This document shows positions 27,886-36,676 of a DNA stretch of 64,000 nt, in pieces. The translations under genes were made by a program, and so were the position numbers. The notes under the pieces were generated by a model. It ran no database searches. It was given only the letters and a program-made list of their open reading frames with translations, and was not told where the DNA came from. The DNA is from an uncultured Alphaproteobacteria bacterium. GTDB taxonomy: Bacteria; Pseudomonadota; Alphaproteobacteria; HIMB59; GCA-002718135. Within the stretch, counting starts at the first letter, position 1; every line of letters starts with the position of its first letter. The DNA is taken from NCBI GenBank assembly GCA_902595855.1, contig CACJRY010000002.1, forward strand, positions 123,656 through 187,655, in the 5' to 3' direction.

Positions 27886-28914
27886 TTAATTTATTCTTTT
27901 AATGCTAGTTTGAATTAATTTAATCAGTGAGTTTTTATATGGATTATCTGAAAATACACTTAAAGCATCAATTGCAACTTCAGCAAAATGATTTGCTCTA
28001 GTTATCGTGTCTTCTAAACAATTGTATTTAATTATTAACTCTTTGGCAGAGTCAAAGTTTCCCTTATCTGTTGCTGGTTTTTCAAAACATCCTTTCCAAA
28101 ACTCTTTTTCTTTATTATTTGATCTGCCATAGGCTAAAATTATAGGTAAAGTGATTTTGCCCTCTTTAAAATCATCACCTACATTTTTTCCCATTGCCTT
28201 GCGGTTAGAGGAATAGTCAATTGCGTCATCAATTAATTGAAAAGCCATACCAAAATTTGTGCCAAACGATTTTAATGCCTGGATTTGATTAGATTGAGCA
28301 CCTGCACTCAAACCACCTACTTGGCAAGCAGCACTAAATAAAGAGGCTGTTTTTCCGTTAATTACTTGAAAATAAGTATCCTCATTCATCTCTAAATTTT
28401 TATCATTGCTAATTTCTAACACTTCACCTTCAGAAATTATTACACTAGTGTCAGATAAAATTTTTAACGTTTCTATTGTTCCATATTTTGTCATTAATTG
28501 AAATGAACGGCTAAAAAGAAAATCTCCAACTAATACACTTGTTTTATTTCCCCAAACTTCATTAGCTGTCAATTTACCTCTTCTGTCTTTGCTCAGGTCT
28601 ACAACATCATCGTGAAGAAGAGTAGCAGCATGAATAAACTCAACTGCTGCAGCTAAGCCAATATGATTCAGGTTATCAGAAGACTTATTATTTAAAATAT
28701 GATAACATGATGTTGTTAGAAGAGGTCTTAGTCTTTTTCCTCCAGATAATATTAGATATTTACCAATTTCATGAATTAATGGCACTGAACTCTCTAACTT
28801 GTCTAAAATTAATGTATTAATTGAATGCAAATCTTCTTTACATAATTCTGATATTTCTTTTATGCATTCATTAAAATTTTCTTCTTTAGTATGTAAAGGA
28901 ATTATTTCTGCCAT
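27886..28914 (-). CDS. ispB: Polyprenyl (octaprenyl-type) diphosphate synthase
   Basis: This 342-residue trans-prenyltransferase extends farnesyl diphosphate with isopentenyl units to make the side chain of ubiquinone. The first Asp-rich motif is in LLHDDVVDLSKDRRGK and the second in QLIDDAIDYSSN. Also present are GGKRLRPLL near the N-terminus, the family Lys-Arg site, and the segment GKNVGDDFKEGKITLPII. The residues just before the first DDxxD are those of long-chain synthases, which fits octaprenyl or decaprenyl rather than farnesyl product. The gene is convergent with the DUF6165 gene (two bases apart) and divergent from the S49 peptidase gene. Confidence 0.92.
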   Translation of the reverse strand: MAEIIPLHTKEENFNECIKEISELCKEDLHSINTLILDKLESSVPLIHEIGKYLILSGGKRLRPLLTTSCYHILNNKSSDNLNHIGLAAAVEFIHAATLLHDDVVDLSKDRRGKLTANEVWGNKTSVLVGDFLFSRSFQLMTKYGTIETLKILSDTSVIISEGEVLEISNDKNLEMNEDTYFQVINGKTASLFSAACQVGGLSAGAQSNQIQALKSFGTNFGMAFQLIDDAIDYSSNRKAMGKNVGDDFKEGKITLPIILAYGRSNNKEKEFWKGCFEKPATDKGNFDSAKELIIKYNCLEDTITRANHFAEVAIDALSVFSDNPYKNSLIKLIQTSIKRIN

Positions 28915-29029
28915 ATGTCTAACATAGTTTATTTATATTCATTTAGTAGATAATTTGTTCGTCTGATAAACAATTTTGTATGAAATTCAAACAAATGAAC
29001 ACTTTTAACCTTTAAGTAAACACCAACTT

Positions 29030-29854
29030 TTGTTATTAAGCCCTGTGTTTAAGAGATTTTTTTCTAAAGATATCAATATTCCAACTTTAAGATTAACTGG
29101 GGTAATTGGGCAAGCTGGTATAGCTCGTTCGGGGCTGACTATTGCTGGTATAGAAAAACTAGTTGATAAACTATTTTCAGATAAAAAAGCACCCGCAGTA
29201 GCATTGATTATTAATTCTCCAGGCGGATCGCCAACACAATCTTCATTAATTGCTGAAAAAATAATTAACTTAGCTAAAGAAAAAAATAAAAAGGTATATG
29301 CTTTTGTAGAGGATGTTGCCGCTTCCGGCGGTTACTGGTTAGCATGTGCTGCAGATGAAATTTTTTTAGACTTAAATTCAATTGTTGGATCAATTGGGGT
29401 AATTTCTCCAGGATTTGGATTTGTAGATCTAATAAAAAAAATTGGCGTAGAAAGAAGAGTATATACATCTGGCAAAAGCAAAAGTTTTCTTGACCCTTTT
29501 AAAGAAGAAAAAAAAGAAGATATTGATAGACTTAAATCTATTCAAGAACAAATACACGAAAATTTTATTGAATATGTAAAATCAAGAAGAGGCTCAAAAT
29601 TATTGAGCTCTGCAGAAGATGAAATATTTTCAGGACTATTTTGGGTTGGCAAAAAAGGAGTAGATTTGGGATTAGCTGATGGAATTGGCTCAATAAATCA
29701 AATAATCAAAGAAAAGCATGGCAATAAAGCCAAAATAAAAATCATTGATCAAAAAAAATCTTTTTTACAAAAACGACTTTCTTCTTCTATAAATAATAAT
29801 GATATAATCAACAGACTGGAAGAAATGGTAATGTGGTCTAGATATGGTTTATAA
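29030..29854 (+). CDS. sppA: S49-family (SppA-like) signal peptide peptidase
   Basis: The 274-residue protein is a short SppA/SohB-type serine protease with a Ser-Lys dyad, which degrades leftover signal peptides or membrane proteins. LIINSPGGSPTQSS and VEDVAASGGYWLACAAD contain the oxyanion and nucleophile-Ser motifs. VGSIGVISPGFGF follows, and the Lys is expected in YTSGKSKSFLDPFK. It lacks an obvious membrane helix at the N-terminus. The start is TTG at 29030, because no ATG occurs near the conserved region; it could begin slightly elsewhere. Its TAA overlaps the next small ORF's ATG by one base. Confidence 0.88.
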   Translation: MLLSPVFKRFFSKDINIPTLRLTGVIGQAGIARSGLTIAGIEKLVDKLFSDKKAPAVALIINSPGGSPTQSSLIAEKIINLAKEKNKKVYAFVEDVAASGGYWLACAADEIFLDLNSIVGSIGVISPGFGFVDLIKKIGVERRVYTSGKSKSFLDPFKEEKKEDIDRLKSIQEQIHENFIEYVKSRRGSKLLSSAEDEIFSGLFWVGKKGVDLGLADGIGSINQIIKEKHGNKAKIKIIDQKKSFLQKRLSSSINNNDIINRLEEMVMWSRYGL

Positions 29855-30003
29855 TGAAAATTGTTGTATTAATTCTAGTCATACTTTTAATTCTTTTATT
29901 TTTTAAAATACTTTCATCTAGAAATAGTAAAACAGATAATAATAAAAATACAATTGATTTAGAAAAAGATCCAAAAACACAAGAATATAAACCTAAGGAA
30001 TAA
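29854..30003 (+). CDS. Small 49-residue single-helix membrane protein, function unknown
   Basis: A 49-codon frame exactly fills the gap between sppA and glyS. Its ATG at 29854 overlaps the sppA stop by one base, and its TAA ends at 30003, directly before the glyS ATG at 30004. The product starts MKIVVLILVILLILLFFKIL (one membrane helix) and continues with a polar tail of about 29 residues ending KDPKTQEYKPKE. The seamless coupling on both sides is strong evidence for translation. I do not recognise the family; the tail lacks Cys or His metal motifs. Confidence 0.68.
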   Translation: MKIVVLILVILLILLFFKILSSRNSKTDNNKNTIDLEKDPKTQEYKPKE

Positions 30004-31362
30004 ATGACAGCAAGTTCAATGGAAGAATTAGTTTCTCTTTGTAAAAGAAGAGGCTTTATTTTCCAATCTAATGATATTTATGGAGGAATTAAAGGTCTGT
30101 ACGATTATGGGCCTATGGGTGTTGAGTTGAAAAATAATCTAAAGCAGGCTTGGTGGAAATCAATGGTTTATGAAAGAGATGATATTGAGGGTTTAGATGC
30201 ATCTATTTTAAGTGCCCCAGTAGTTTTGCAACAATCAGGACATGAGGATACTTTTACTGATCCTTTAGTTGATTGTAAAAATTGCAAATCAAGATGGAGA
30301 GCAGATCAACTTATTGATAAAAAATGTCCCGAATGTAAATCAGAAAATCTAACAGAGCCTAGACCATTTAATTTAATGTTCAAAACTGCAATAGGTCCTG
30401 TTGATGACGGGACATCTTTTGCTTACTTAAGACCGGAGACATGTCAGCAAATATTTACTAATTTCAAAAATATTATTGACTCAACAAGTAGAGTTGTGCC
30501 TTTTGGTATTGCACAAATCGGGAAAGCTTTTAGAAACGAAATTACTCCAAGAAACTTTATTTTTAGAGTAAGAGAATTTGAGCAAATGGAGTTAGAGTTT
30601 TTTGTTAAACCAGGTTCAGATGAAGAATGGCATAAATACTGGATAGAGAAAAGAACTAAATGGTGGGAGTCACAAGGGGTTAATAAAAAAAGCTTACATA
30701 CTGTTAATGTAGATAAAAGTGAACTCTCTCATTACTCAAAAGCTACGGTGGATATTATGTATGATTTTCCTCATGGAAAAGAGGAGCTTGAGGGAATAGC
30801 TAATAGAACCGATTTTGATTTAGGCTCTCACACAAAAAATCAAAAAGATTTTAATATTGCTGCTAATGTAAAAAAAAATGAGCATTCAACTACAAAACTA
30901 GGAGTACAAAATTTAGAAGCAAAGACTTCATTTATTCCATACGTTATTGAGCCTTCGGCTGGAGTTGATAGGGGGGTATTGGCTATACTTAATGAAGCTT
31001 TTACTAATGAAGAAATTGCGAATGGTAATTCTAGAATTGTGTTAAAATTAAAACCTCATCTATCTCCTATTAAAGCTGCGGTAATTCCTCTTAAAAAAAA
31101 TAATGATCAAATAGTTGAAAAAGCTAAAAATATTAAGACTCAATTACAAAACCTTGGTTTGGGAAGGGTAATGCTGGAGAATTCTGGAAATATTGGAAAA
31201 AATTATCGACGGCATGATGAGATTGGAACACCAATATGTGTTACTGTAGATTTTGAGACTCTAGAAGATGACTCTGTGACTATTCGAGATCGTGACTCCA
31301 TGAACCAAGAGAGAGTTTTGATAAAAGATTTGAATCAATTTTATCAAAAATATTTTCACTAA
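30004..31362 (+). CDS. glyS: Glycyl-tRNA synthetase, single-chain (alpha2, class IIa) type
   Basis: This 452-residue enzyme charges tRNA-Gly. It is the dimeric form used by eukaryotes, archaea and some bacteria, not the two-subunit GlyQ/GlyS form common in Proteobacteria. The catalytic domain starts [28 protein letters not shown] zinc-binding pair of Cys-x-x-Cys motifs lies in [12 protein letters not shown] and CPECKSENL. Class II motif 2 is [21 protein letters not shown] and motif 3 is [14 protein letters not shown]. The C-terminal anticodon-binding domain ([13 protein letters not shown] to the end) is present. It directly abuts a 49-residue membrane-protein gene and is followed by an MFS gene. 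Confidence 0.95.
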   Translation: MTASSMEELVSLCKRRGFIFQSNDIYGGIKGLYDYGPMGVELKNNLKQAWWKSMVYERDDIEGLDASILSAPVVLQQSGHEDTFTDPLVDCKNCKSRWRADQLIDKKCPECKSENLTEPRPFNLMFKTAIGPVDDGTSFAYLRPETCQQIFTNFKNIIDSTSRVVPFGIAQIGKAFRNEITPRNFIFRVREFEQMELEFFVKPGSDEEWHKYWIEKRTKWWESQGVNKKSLHTVNVDKSELSHYSKATVDIMYDFPHGKEELEGIANRTDFDLGSHTKNQKDFNIAANVKKNEHSTTKLGVQNLEAKTSFIPYVIEPSAGVDRGVLAILNEAFTNEEIANGNSRIVLKLKPHLSPIKAAVIPLKKNNDQIVEKAKNIKTQLQNLGLGRVMLENSGNIGKNYRRHDEIGTPICVTVDFETLEDDSVTIRDRDSMNQERVLIKDLNQFYQKYFH

Positions 31363-31377
31363 ATTAATTCAAATTAG

Positions 31378-32517
31378 ATGAAATTTATAAATGATATTAT
31401 TGCAACACGATTGTTGTTTTTTATCATGGCTTTTTATGTAGGTTTATGGACAATTAGAATACCTACCATCAAAGATCAAATTACCACAGACTATTTTGGT
31501 ATTGGTCTTATCATGGCAACATTTGCAATCGGCTCAATAATTGCAATGGTTTTTTCAAACAAGATAATAAAACTTACTTCTTGCAAAACAGTGCTTTTGT
31601 ATACAAGTATTTTGCAAGCTTTACTTTGGTTGCCAGCCCCCTTTGTTCCCTCTGCAAATATTTTTATGGTTTTATCTTTTATTTTTGGTCTCACTTATGG
31701 CAGTTTTGAAATTAGTTGTAATTTATACGCATCCAATCTTGAAAAAAGAGAAAAAAAATCAATGATGTCTGGTTTTCATGCTTTTTGGAGTTTAGGAGTT
31801 TTACTTGGATCTATTGCAACAAGTTTATTTTTAGAATGGAATATAAGCCTTTTAAACAATGTAATTATTTATGTAATAATATTATTGCCCTTAAATATTT
31901 TTATTGTTTTAAGATTAGATATTGATCAGGTAGAAAATAAAAATAACAAGACAAGTATTTTTTTTATATGGCCACTCATAATTTTTGTTTTAGCTCTAAT
32001 AGCAATGGTCAATGCTCTTACAGAGGGTAGTGTAGATTCTTGGGGCGCACTTTATATGAGAGATTTTATTAAAGTTGATGGATTTTTAATTGGGCTTGCT
32101 ACGGTGAGTTTCAATATTTTTATGGTTATTGGTAGGCTTAGTGGTGATTGGTTTCGAGATAAAATTGGAGTATACAACTTATTAACTATTCTTTTTTTGC
32201 TTTCAATTTCAAGTCTCTATTTACTTTATTCATACGATAATATTATAGTTGCAATATTTGGTTTTGCTTTACTTGGTATCGGTAGTTCTGCGATTGTACC
32301 AATAGCTTATAGTCTAGCGGGCAAAGTTGAAGGTATTGATAGCGGTGCTGCTATAGCAATTGTTTCAATAGCCGTTTATGGAACATTTATGGGTGCTCCC
32401 GCAACACTGGGAGTTGTTGCTAATAATTATGGGGTTAATTCAATATTTTTCCCAATATTAATAATTTTTTTAATTGTTTTGCCAATATTATTTGCTTCAA
32501 AAAACAATTTTAGATAA
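31378..32517 (+). CDS. Major facilitator superfamily transporter
   Basis: The 379-residue protein has about twelve hydrophobic helices in two halves. FYVGLWTIRIPTIKDQI near the N-terminus, SGFHAFWSLGVLLGS in helix 5 and TEGSVDSWGALYMRDFI at the start of the second half resemble the FucP/YbjJ branch of the superfamily, whose members carry sugars or are uncharacterised. In the second half, FNIFMVIGRLSGDWFRDKIG is the A-like motif. It begins 15 bases after glyS and is convergent with ygfZ, their ends overlapping by eight bases. The substrate is unknown; nearby sugar genes make a sugar plausible. Confidence 0.85.
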   Translation: MKFINDIIATRLLFFIMAFYVGLWTIRIPTIKDQITTDYFGIGLIMATFAIGSIIAMVFSNKIIKLTSCKTVLLYTSILQALLWLPAPFVPSANIFMVLSFIFGLTYGSFEISCNLYASNLEKREKKSMMSGFHAFWSLGVLLGSIATSLFLEWNISLLNNVIIYVIILLPLNIFIVLRLDIDQVENKNNKTSIFFIWPLIIFVLALIAMVNALTEGSVDSWGALYMRDFIKVDGFLIGLATVSFNIFMVIGRLSGDWFRDKIGVYNLLTILFLLSISSLYLLYSYDNIIVAIFGFALLGIGSSAIVPIAYSLAGKVEGIDSGAAIAIVSIAVYGTFMGAPATLGVVANNYGVNSIFFPILIIFLIVLPILFASKNNFR

Positions 32518-33343
32518 CAAAATCAAGTAACAATCCATCATCAGATTCTATATTTTTATTTGATTTGAGCTTACTTTCAGCAAACTCAATTTTCATCATT
32601 GCTAGTAAAGATTTGTTTTTTACACTTATAATTTTACCAACCTGTTTACCTTTTTCTTTTATCTGATGATCCTTTTGAGGAAATCCAGACATAACATTAA
32701 AAGTGTAGATCTTCTTTTTAAGTAATGCTCTATATTTCATTCTAGCCGTTATTTCTTGCCCTACATAACATCCTTTATCCCAAGAAATTGAATTAAGATT
32801 TTCAAAATTATTTTCTAAAAGCAATGATTTGCCTTCTTCTAGGTCATAGTGAGAAAAGGGTACTAAATTTTTAATCAATATTTCATGGTATTGATCTTCA
32901 TTGATCTGATTATAACTCTCTAAAACTTTTGGATTTAAAGACTCATGGATTAATTTGTGGCCAATATTATGCTTTCTTGGATCTTCGCAAAAAATTTTTA
33001 AATTTTTATCTTTTTCTATATCACCAAAAATTATAAATGAGTGAATATTCTCAATTTTACTTATAAGCACATTAGATCTAAGTTTATAAATCTTTAACTT
33101 TGTTATTAAATTATCATAAAATACCGCATGAGTTTCAAGAATAAATTTATTTCCTATTTTAAATATAAAAAAATCAGATAAAAACTTTCCCTGCGGTGTG
33201 AGTAAGCAAGAATAAATAACTTTATCTTTTGAGCATTTATGTATGTCGTTAGTAATCAAATTTTGGAGAAATTCAGAACTATCCTCACCTTCTATTGATA
33301 TAAATTTTGAATTACTGTTTTTATAAAAGTATGGAACACTCAT
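32510..33343 (-). CDS. ygfZ: Folate-binding YgfZ/GcvT-like protein
   Basis: YgfZ (the relative of mitochondrial IBA57) is a folate-binding protein needed for maintaining certain iron-sulphur enzymes, such as MiaB. The 277-residue product carries the diagnostic motif WDKGCYVGQEITARMKYR, with the conserved Cys in KGCYxGQE. The N-terminal region IEGEDSSEFLQNLITNDIHK is GcvT-like. It stands alone on the minus strand, with short gaps to its neighbours. Its role should connect with the SUF operon at 49798-55147 in the same window. Confidence 0.92.
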   Translation of the reverse strand: MSVPYFYKNSNSKFISIEGEDSSEFLQNLITNDIHKCSKDKVIYSCLLTPQGKFLSDFFIFKIGNKFILETHAVFYDNLITKLKIYKLRSNVLISKIENIHSFIIFGDIEKDKNLKIFCEDPRKHNIGHKLIHESLNPKVLESYNQINEDQYHEILIKNLVPFSHYDLEEGKSLLLENNFENLNSISWDKGCYVGQEITARMKYRALLKKKIYTFNVMSGFPQKDHQIKEKGKQVGKIISVKNKSLLAMMKIEFAESKLKSNKNIESDDGLLLDFVI

Positions 33344-33388
33344 AATATTAGATATATATGCTAAATATAAAAAAATAATACAACTCCT

Positions 33389-34306
33389 GTGAAAATTTTA
33401 ATTATTTGCTCAAACTTAATAGGTGACACAATCCTTTCAACTGGGGCTATTAAACGCTTTGTAGATCAGTATAAAGATGCAAAAATATCTTTAGTAATTG
33501 GCCCAACTGCGGCTCCTATATTTAGAAATTACACAAATATTGATGAAGTTATTATTTTTAAAAAAAGAAAATTTAATTTTCACTGGATTAATATACTTAA
33601 AAAAACTTATAAAATAAGGTGGGATATAGTAATAGATTTTAGATCATCTGCTCTTTCATATTTCTTAAAAAATAAAAAAAAGTATATTTTTAAAAAACAA
33701 AAAGGATTGCATCATATAGATCAATTAAATTCTAGCTTTGGATTTTCGTGTTCAAAACTATTTGTTCCAACTAGTTTAAACGAAGAAAATCAAGTTAGTC
33801 AAATACTTGAAAAAACATTCAAACACATCGTTGTTTTTCCTGGAGGTAATTGGATGCCAAAATTATGGTCAGACAAAAACTATAATATAGTCATGCAATC
33901 TTTATTAAAAAAATATAATAATATAAAATTTATATTAGTAGGTTCTGCAAAAGAAAAAGAAAAATTTTATAAAAATTTGATAAATGGTATTGATGAAAAA
34001 TTTATAATTGATCTTTTTGGTAGTAATTTAACTTTAACATCAGCTTTTATGAAAAAAAGTCATTTGTTTTTAGGCAATGACTCTGGATTAATGCATTTAG
34101 CAGTTTCAAATCAATTGAGAGTAATATCTTTATTTGGACCAACAGATGATAAGATTTATGGCCCTTATGGTGATAACAATATTGTTATTAGAACAAAAGA
34201 AAATCTTGATTATTTTAAAACTATTAATATTGATACAAATAAATCTTATATGAATTCAATTAAAACAAATACAGTCATTGATGTCATAGAAAAATTGTTA
34301 AAATGA
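33389..34306 (+). CDS. Glycosyltransferase family 9 (heptosyltransferase-like)
   Basis: This 305-residue GT-B enzyme of family 9 probably transfers a heptose, or another sugar from an ADP- or NDP-sugar, in lipopolysaccharide core synthesis. Signature parts are LIGDTILSTGAIKRF (near residues 9-23), VVFPGGNWMPKLWSDKNY, FILVGSAKEKE and the sugar-nucleotide site LFLGNDSGLMHLAVS with VISLFGPTDD. The start is GTG at 33389, with CTCCT-rich but not consensus sequence upstream. Its end overlaps pyrC by four bases (ATGA). Confidence 0.87.
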   Translation: MKILIICSNLIGDTILSTGAIKRFVDQYKDAKISLVIGPTAAPIFRNYTNIDEVIIFKKRKFNFHWINILKKTYKIRWDIVIDFRSSALSYFLKNKKKYIFKKQKGLHHIDQLNSSFGFSCSKLFVPTSLNEENQVSQILEKTFKHIVVFPGGNWMPKLWSDKNYNIVMQSLLKKYNNIKFILVGSAKEKEKFYKNLINGIDEKFIIDLFGSNLTLTSAFMKKSHLFLGNDSGLMHLAVSNQLRVISLFGPTDDKIYGPYGDNNIVIRTKENLDYFKTINIDTNKSYMNSIKTNTVIDVIEKLLK

Positions 34307-35349
34307 TAGATTCTATTAAAATAATTCAACCAGATGATTGGCATGTTCATTTTAGAGAAGGTGAAATGCTAAGCGTCATTACTAAATATTCATCAAGAGT
34401 GAACAAAAGATGCATTGCAATGCCAAATACCTCGATACCAATCACAACTTCTATTGCAGCTGTAAATTATAAAAAGTTAATAGAAGACAATTCGGATAAT
34501 GATAATTTTGAAGCTCTTATCCCTTGTTACTTGACAGATAGTTTGAATATTGCTGATTTTGAATACGCTCTACAAAATAATATTTTCATTGGTGGTAAAT
34601 TATATCCTAACAATGCAACCACTAACTCACAGTTTGGCGTTAATAATATAAAAAAAATATATAATATTTTTGAAATTTTAGAAAAGTATAATAAAACTTT
34701 ATTAATACATGGTGAATTAAATAGAAGTGATATAGATATTTTTGACAGGGAAAAATATTTTATTGATGAAGAATTACAGCAAATAAGAAAATCATTTAAA
34801 GATTTAAAAATAGTTTTAGAACATGTGTCCAGTGATTATGGTGTAGATTTTGTTAAAACAAATAATAATATAGCAGGCACCATAACCCCTCATCATATGC
34901 TGCTTACTAAAAAGGATGTCTTTAAAGATGAGGTAGTAAATCCACATCATTATTGTATGCCTGTAGTCAAAAATGAAAATGATTTACTGTCACTTAGAAA
35001 AGCAGCGTGTTTTAATAACTCAAAATTTTTTTTGGGTACTGACTCCGCTCCTCATCATGTTGATCATAAAAAACAAAATGACTCTCTAAAAGCTGGTATT
35101 TTCTCGTCTTCTAATTCTATTGAATTATATGCTTTAATTTTCGAGGAAGAAAATGCATTAGAAAACTTAGAAGTATTTTCATCAATAAATGGCCCAAAAT
35201 TTTATGACATGGATGTTAACAAGAATTATCTCACCTTAAACAAAGAAGACAGAATTATTCCAGAATACGTAGAAGAGGGCAATATCAAAATTAAAAATTT
35301 CTATGCTAACAAAAATATTAATTGGAAAGCATCACAATTACAAGTATAG
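34303..35349 (+). CDS. pyrC: Dihydroorotase (PyrC type)
   Basis: PyrC closes carbamoyl-aspartate to dihydroorotate in pyrimidine synthesis. This is the short (348 residue) E. coli-type enzyme. The metal and catalytic residues are visible: DDWHVHFREG (HxH), the carboxylated lysine in GGKLYPNNATTNS, LIHGEL, LEHVSS, TPHHM and GTDSAPHHVDHKK with the catalytic Asp. It overlaps the GT9 gene by four bases. The next gene starts 7 bases after its stop. Because the pathway is universal, the neighbour relations are probably only co-transcription. Confidence 0.95.
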   Translation: MIDSIKIIQPDDWHVHFREGEMLSVITKYSSRVNKRCIAMPNTSIPITTSIAAVNYKKLIEDNSDNDNFEALIPCYLTDSLNIADFEYALQNNIFIGGKLYPNNATTNSQFGVNNIKKIYNIFEILEKYNKTLLIHGELNRSDIDIFDREKYFIDEELQQIRKSFKDLKIVLEHVSSDYGVDFVKTNNNIAGTITPHHMLLTKKDVFKDEVVNPHHYCMPVVKNENDLLSLRKAACFNNSKFFLGTDSAPHHVDHKKQNDSLKAGIFSSSNSIELYALIFEEENALENLEVFSSINGPKFYDMDVNKNYLTLNKEDRIIPEYVEEGNIKIKNFYANKNINWKASQLQV

Positions 35350-35356
35350 AAGCAGC

Positions 35357-35710
35357 ATGAGTTTTGGTACAACATTATATACCTGGTTTTATGGGAAACT
35401 AGTTGGGTCTGATGAAATTGGAAATAAATATTATGCTAATAGTAATAATCATGCAGATTTAAATGCCAAAAGATGGGTGATATTTAATGGTGAAATAGAA
35501 GCATCAAAAATACCCCCGCATTGGCATGCATGGCTTCACAAATCAATTGATGTACCACCAATTAATTACAATCATAAATATTCATGGCAGAAAGATCACA
35601 AAGAAAATATGACAGGAACAAAAAATGCTCATTTTCCATCTTCAAACCCTCTATCTAAAAATTATAATCCTGATCAAATCAAGGCTGATTATGAATCTTG
35701 GTCTCCCTAA
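35357..35710 (+). CDS. NADH:ubiquinone oxidoreductase 17.2 kDa subunit homologue (NDUFA12)
   Basis: The 117-residue protein is the bacterial homologue of mitochondrial complex I accessory subunit NDUFA12 (B17.2), characteristic of Alphaproteobacteria. Key parts are TWFYGKLVGSDEIGNKYYANS, AKRWVIFNGEIEASKIPPHWH and AWLHKSIDVPP. The start at 35357 (MSFGTTLYTW) fits homologues; the longer frame from 35303 overlaps pyrC and is unlikely. The last 20 bases overlap the DUF2155 gene, a pairing that is conserved in this class. It supports assembly or stability of complex I at the inner membrane. Confidence 0.93.
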   Translation: MSFGTTLYTWFYGKLVGSDEIGNKYYANSNNHADLNAKRWVIFNGEIEASKIPPHWHAWLHKSIDVPPINYNHKYSWQKDHKENMTGTKNAHFPSSNPLSKNYNPDQIKADYESWSP

Positions 35711-36068
35711 AATTTTTTTTTTAATATTATTTTTTTCTAATCAATTATTATCTCAGCCTTTACAGATGCAGTTCGCAAAGTTCAGGCTGTTAGATAAAGT
35801 GTCAAACAAACTTTTTGAAAAAACTATATCAATTGATAGCTCAGATGACATTGAAACACTAAAAATTCAAGTTTACGCTTGTTTTACTGAGCCACCCACT
35901 GAAATTTCTGAGGATTATGTTTTAGTTGATATTTATGATAATTTTCAAGATGAAGAAAAATCTGTTTATAGAGGGTGGATGATATCTTCCTCACCTGAGG
36001 TAACACCCCTAGAGCACCCAATTTATGATTTGTGGTTGTTAGGTTGTATCAATGATAAAACCTCTTGA
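35691..36068 (+). CDS. DUF2155 domain protein, secreted, function unknown
   Basis: This 125-residue protein has a signal-peptide-like start, MNLGLPKIFFLILFFSNQLLSQP, then the DUF2155 domain. The block FRLLDKVSNKLFEKTIS and the cysteine in VYACFTEPP come first. YRGWMISSSPEVTPLEHPIYDLWLLGC is the hallmark, ending in a second conserved Cys that may form a disulphide with the first. I chose 35691 because the extended frame from 35625 lies inside the preceding gene. It is probably periplasmic; its function is unknown but it is linked to NDUFA12 across Alphaproteobacteria. Its 3' end overlaps the convergent aat gene by 46 bases. Confidence 0.85.
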   Translation: MNLGLPKIFFLILFFSNQLLSQPLQMQFAKFRLLDKVSNKLFEKTISIDSSDDIETLKIQVYACFTEPPTEISEDYVLVDIYDNFQDEEKSVYRGWMISSSPEVTPLEHPIYDLWLLGCINDKTS

Positions 36069-36676
36069 AAATCCTCTACAAAAATAAAGTTTCTTTTTTT
36101 TTTAATACCTTCTTTCAGTAGTCTTAAGTAGTCTTTATTATTAATTTCAAAAGCTCCAAATTGAACAAGGTGATTATTATAAAATTGAGAGTCAAGAACA
36201 GAAAATAAATTTTTTTTAAGTATAGCGATCAAATAAAGTAAACAATATTTACTTGTGTTAGGAACTTTACTAAACATGCTTTCCCCAAAAAAACACCCTC
36301 CAATATGCACTCCGTACAGACCTCCTATTAGTTTATTATCATAATAGCATTCAATGCTATGACAAATTTTCTGATAAAATAAATTAATGTATGAATTTAA
36401 TATTATATCATTTATCCATGTACCATCTTCTTTTCTTCTTGCTAATTGACATTGCGATATAACATCTTCAAAATTATTATTTATTTTAAAAGTGTAATTA
36501 TTTTTTTTGAATAATTTATATAATTTTCTTGGAACATGAAAATTGGCTATTGGAATTAAGAATCTTTTTGTAGGTTGATATAATTTAATAGACTCATCTG
36601 ATAATCTTTCTGCCATAGGGAAATAGCCTTTTTTATAAAAATTAATTAAATTTTTCTCTGAAATTATCTTATTCAA
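36023..36676 (-). CDS. aat: Leucyl/phenylalanyl-tRNA--protein transferase
   Basis: Aat adds Leu or Phe from aminoacyl-tRNA to proteins with N-terminal Lys or Arg, marking them for ClpS/ClpAP degradation (N-degron pathway). The 217-residue product has the family features GYFPMAERLSD near residue 17, PRKLYKLFKKNNYTFKIN, GTWINDIILNSYINL, VGGLYGVHIGGCFFGESMFS (in this protein reading LIGGLYGVHIGG) and LDSQFYNNHLVQFGA. The start is TTG at 36676, overlapping the accC stop. Its 3' end overlaps the convergent DUF2155 gene by 46 bases, an unusually long overlap. Confidence 0.93.
   Translation of the reverse strand: MNKIISEKNLINFYKKGYFPMAERLSDESIKLYQPTKRFLIPIANFHVPRKLYKLFKKNNYTFKINNNFEDVISQCQLARRKEDGTWINDIILNSYINLFYQKICHSIECYYDNKLIGGLYGVHIGGCFFGESMFSKVPNTSKYCLLYLIAILKKNLFSVLDSQFYNNHLVQFGAFEINNKDYLRLLKEGIKKKRNFIFVEDFQEVLSLIQPNNHKS

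Noticed and set aside
35303..35356. N-terminal extension of the NDUFA12 homologue
   Set aside because: Its sequence overlaps pyrC in a different frame and lacks family residues.
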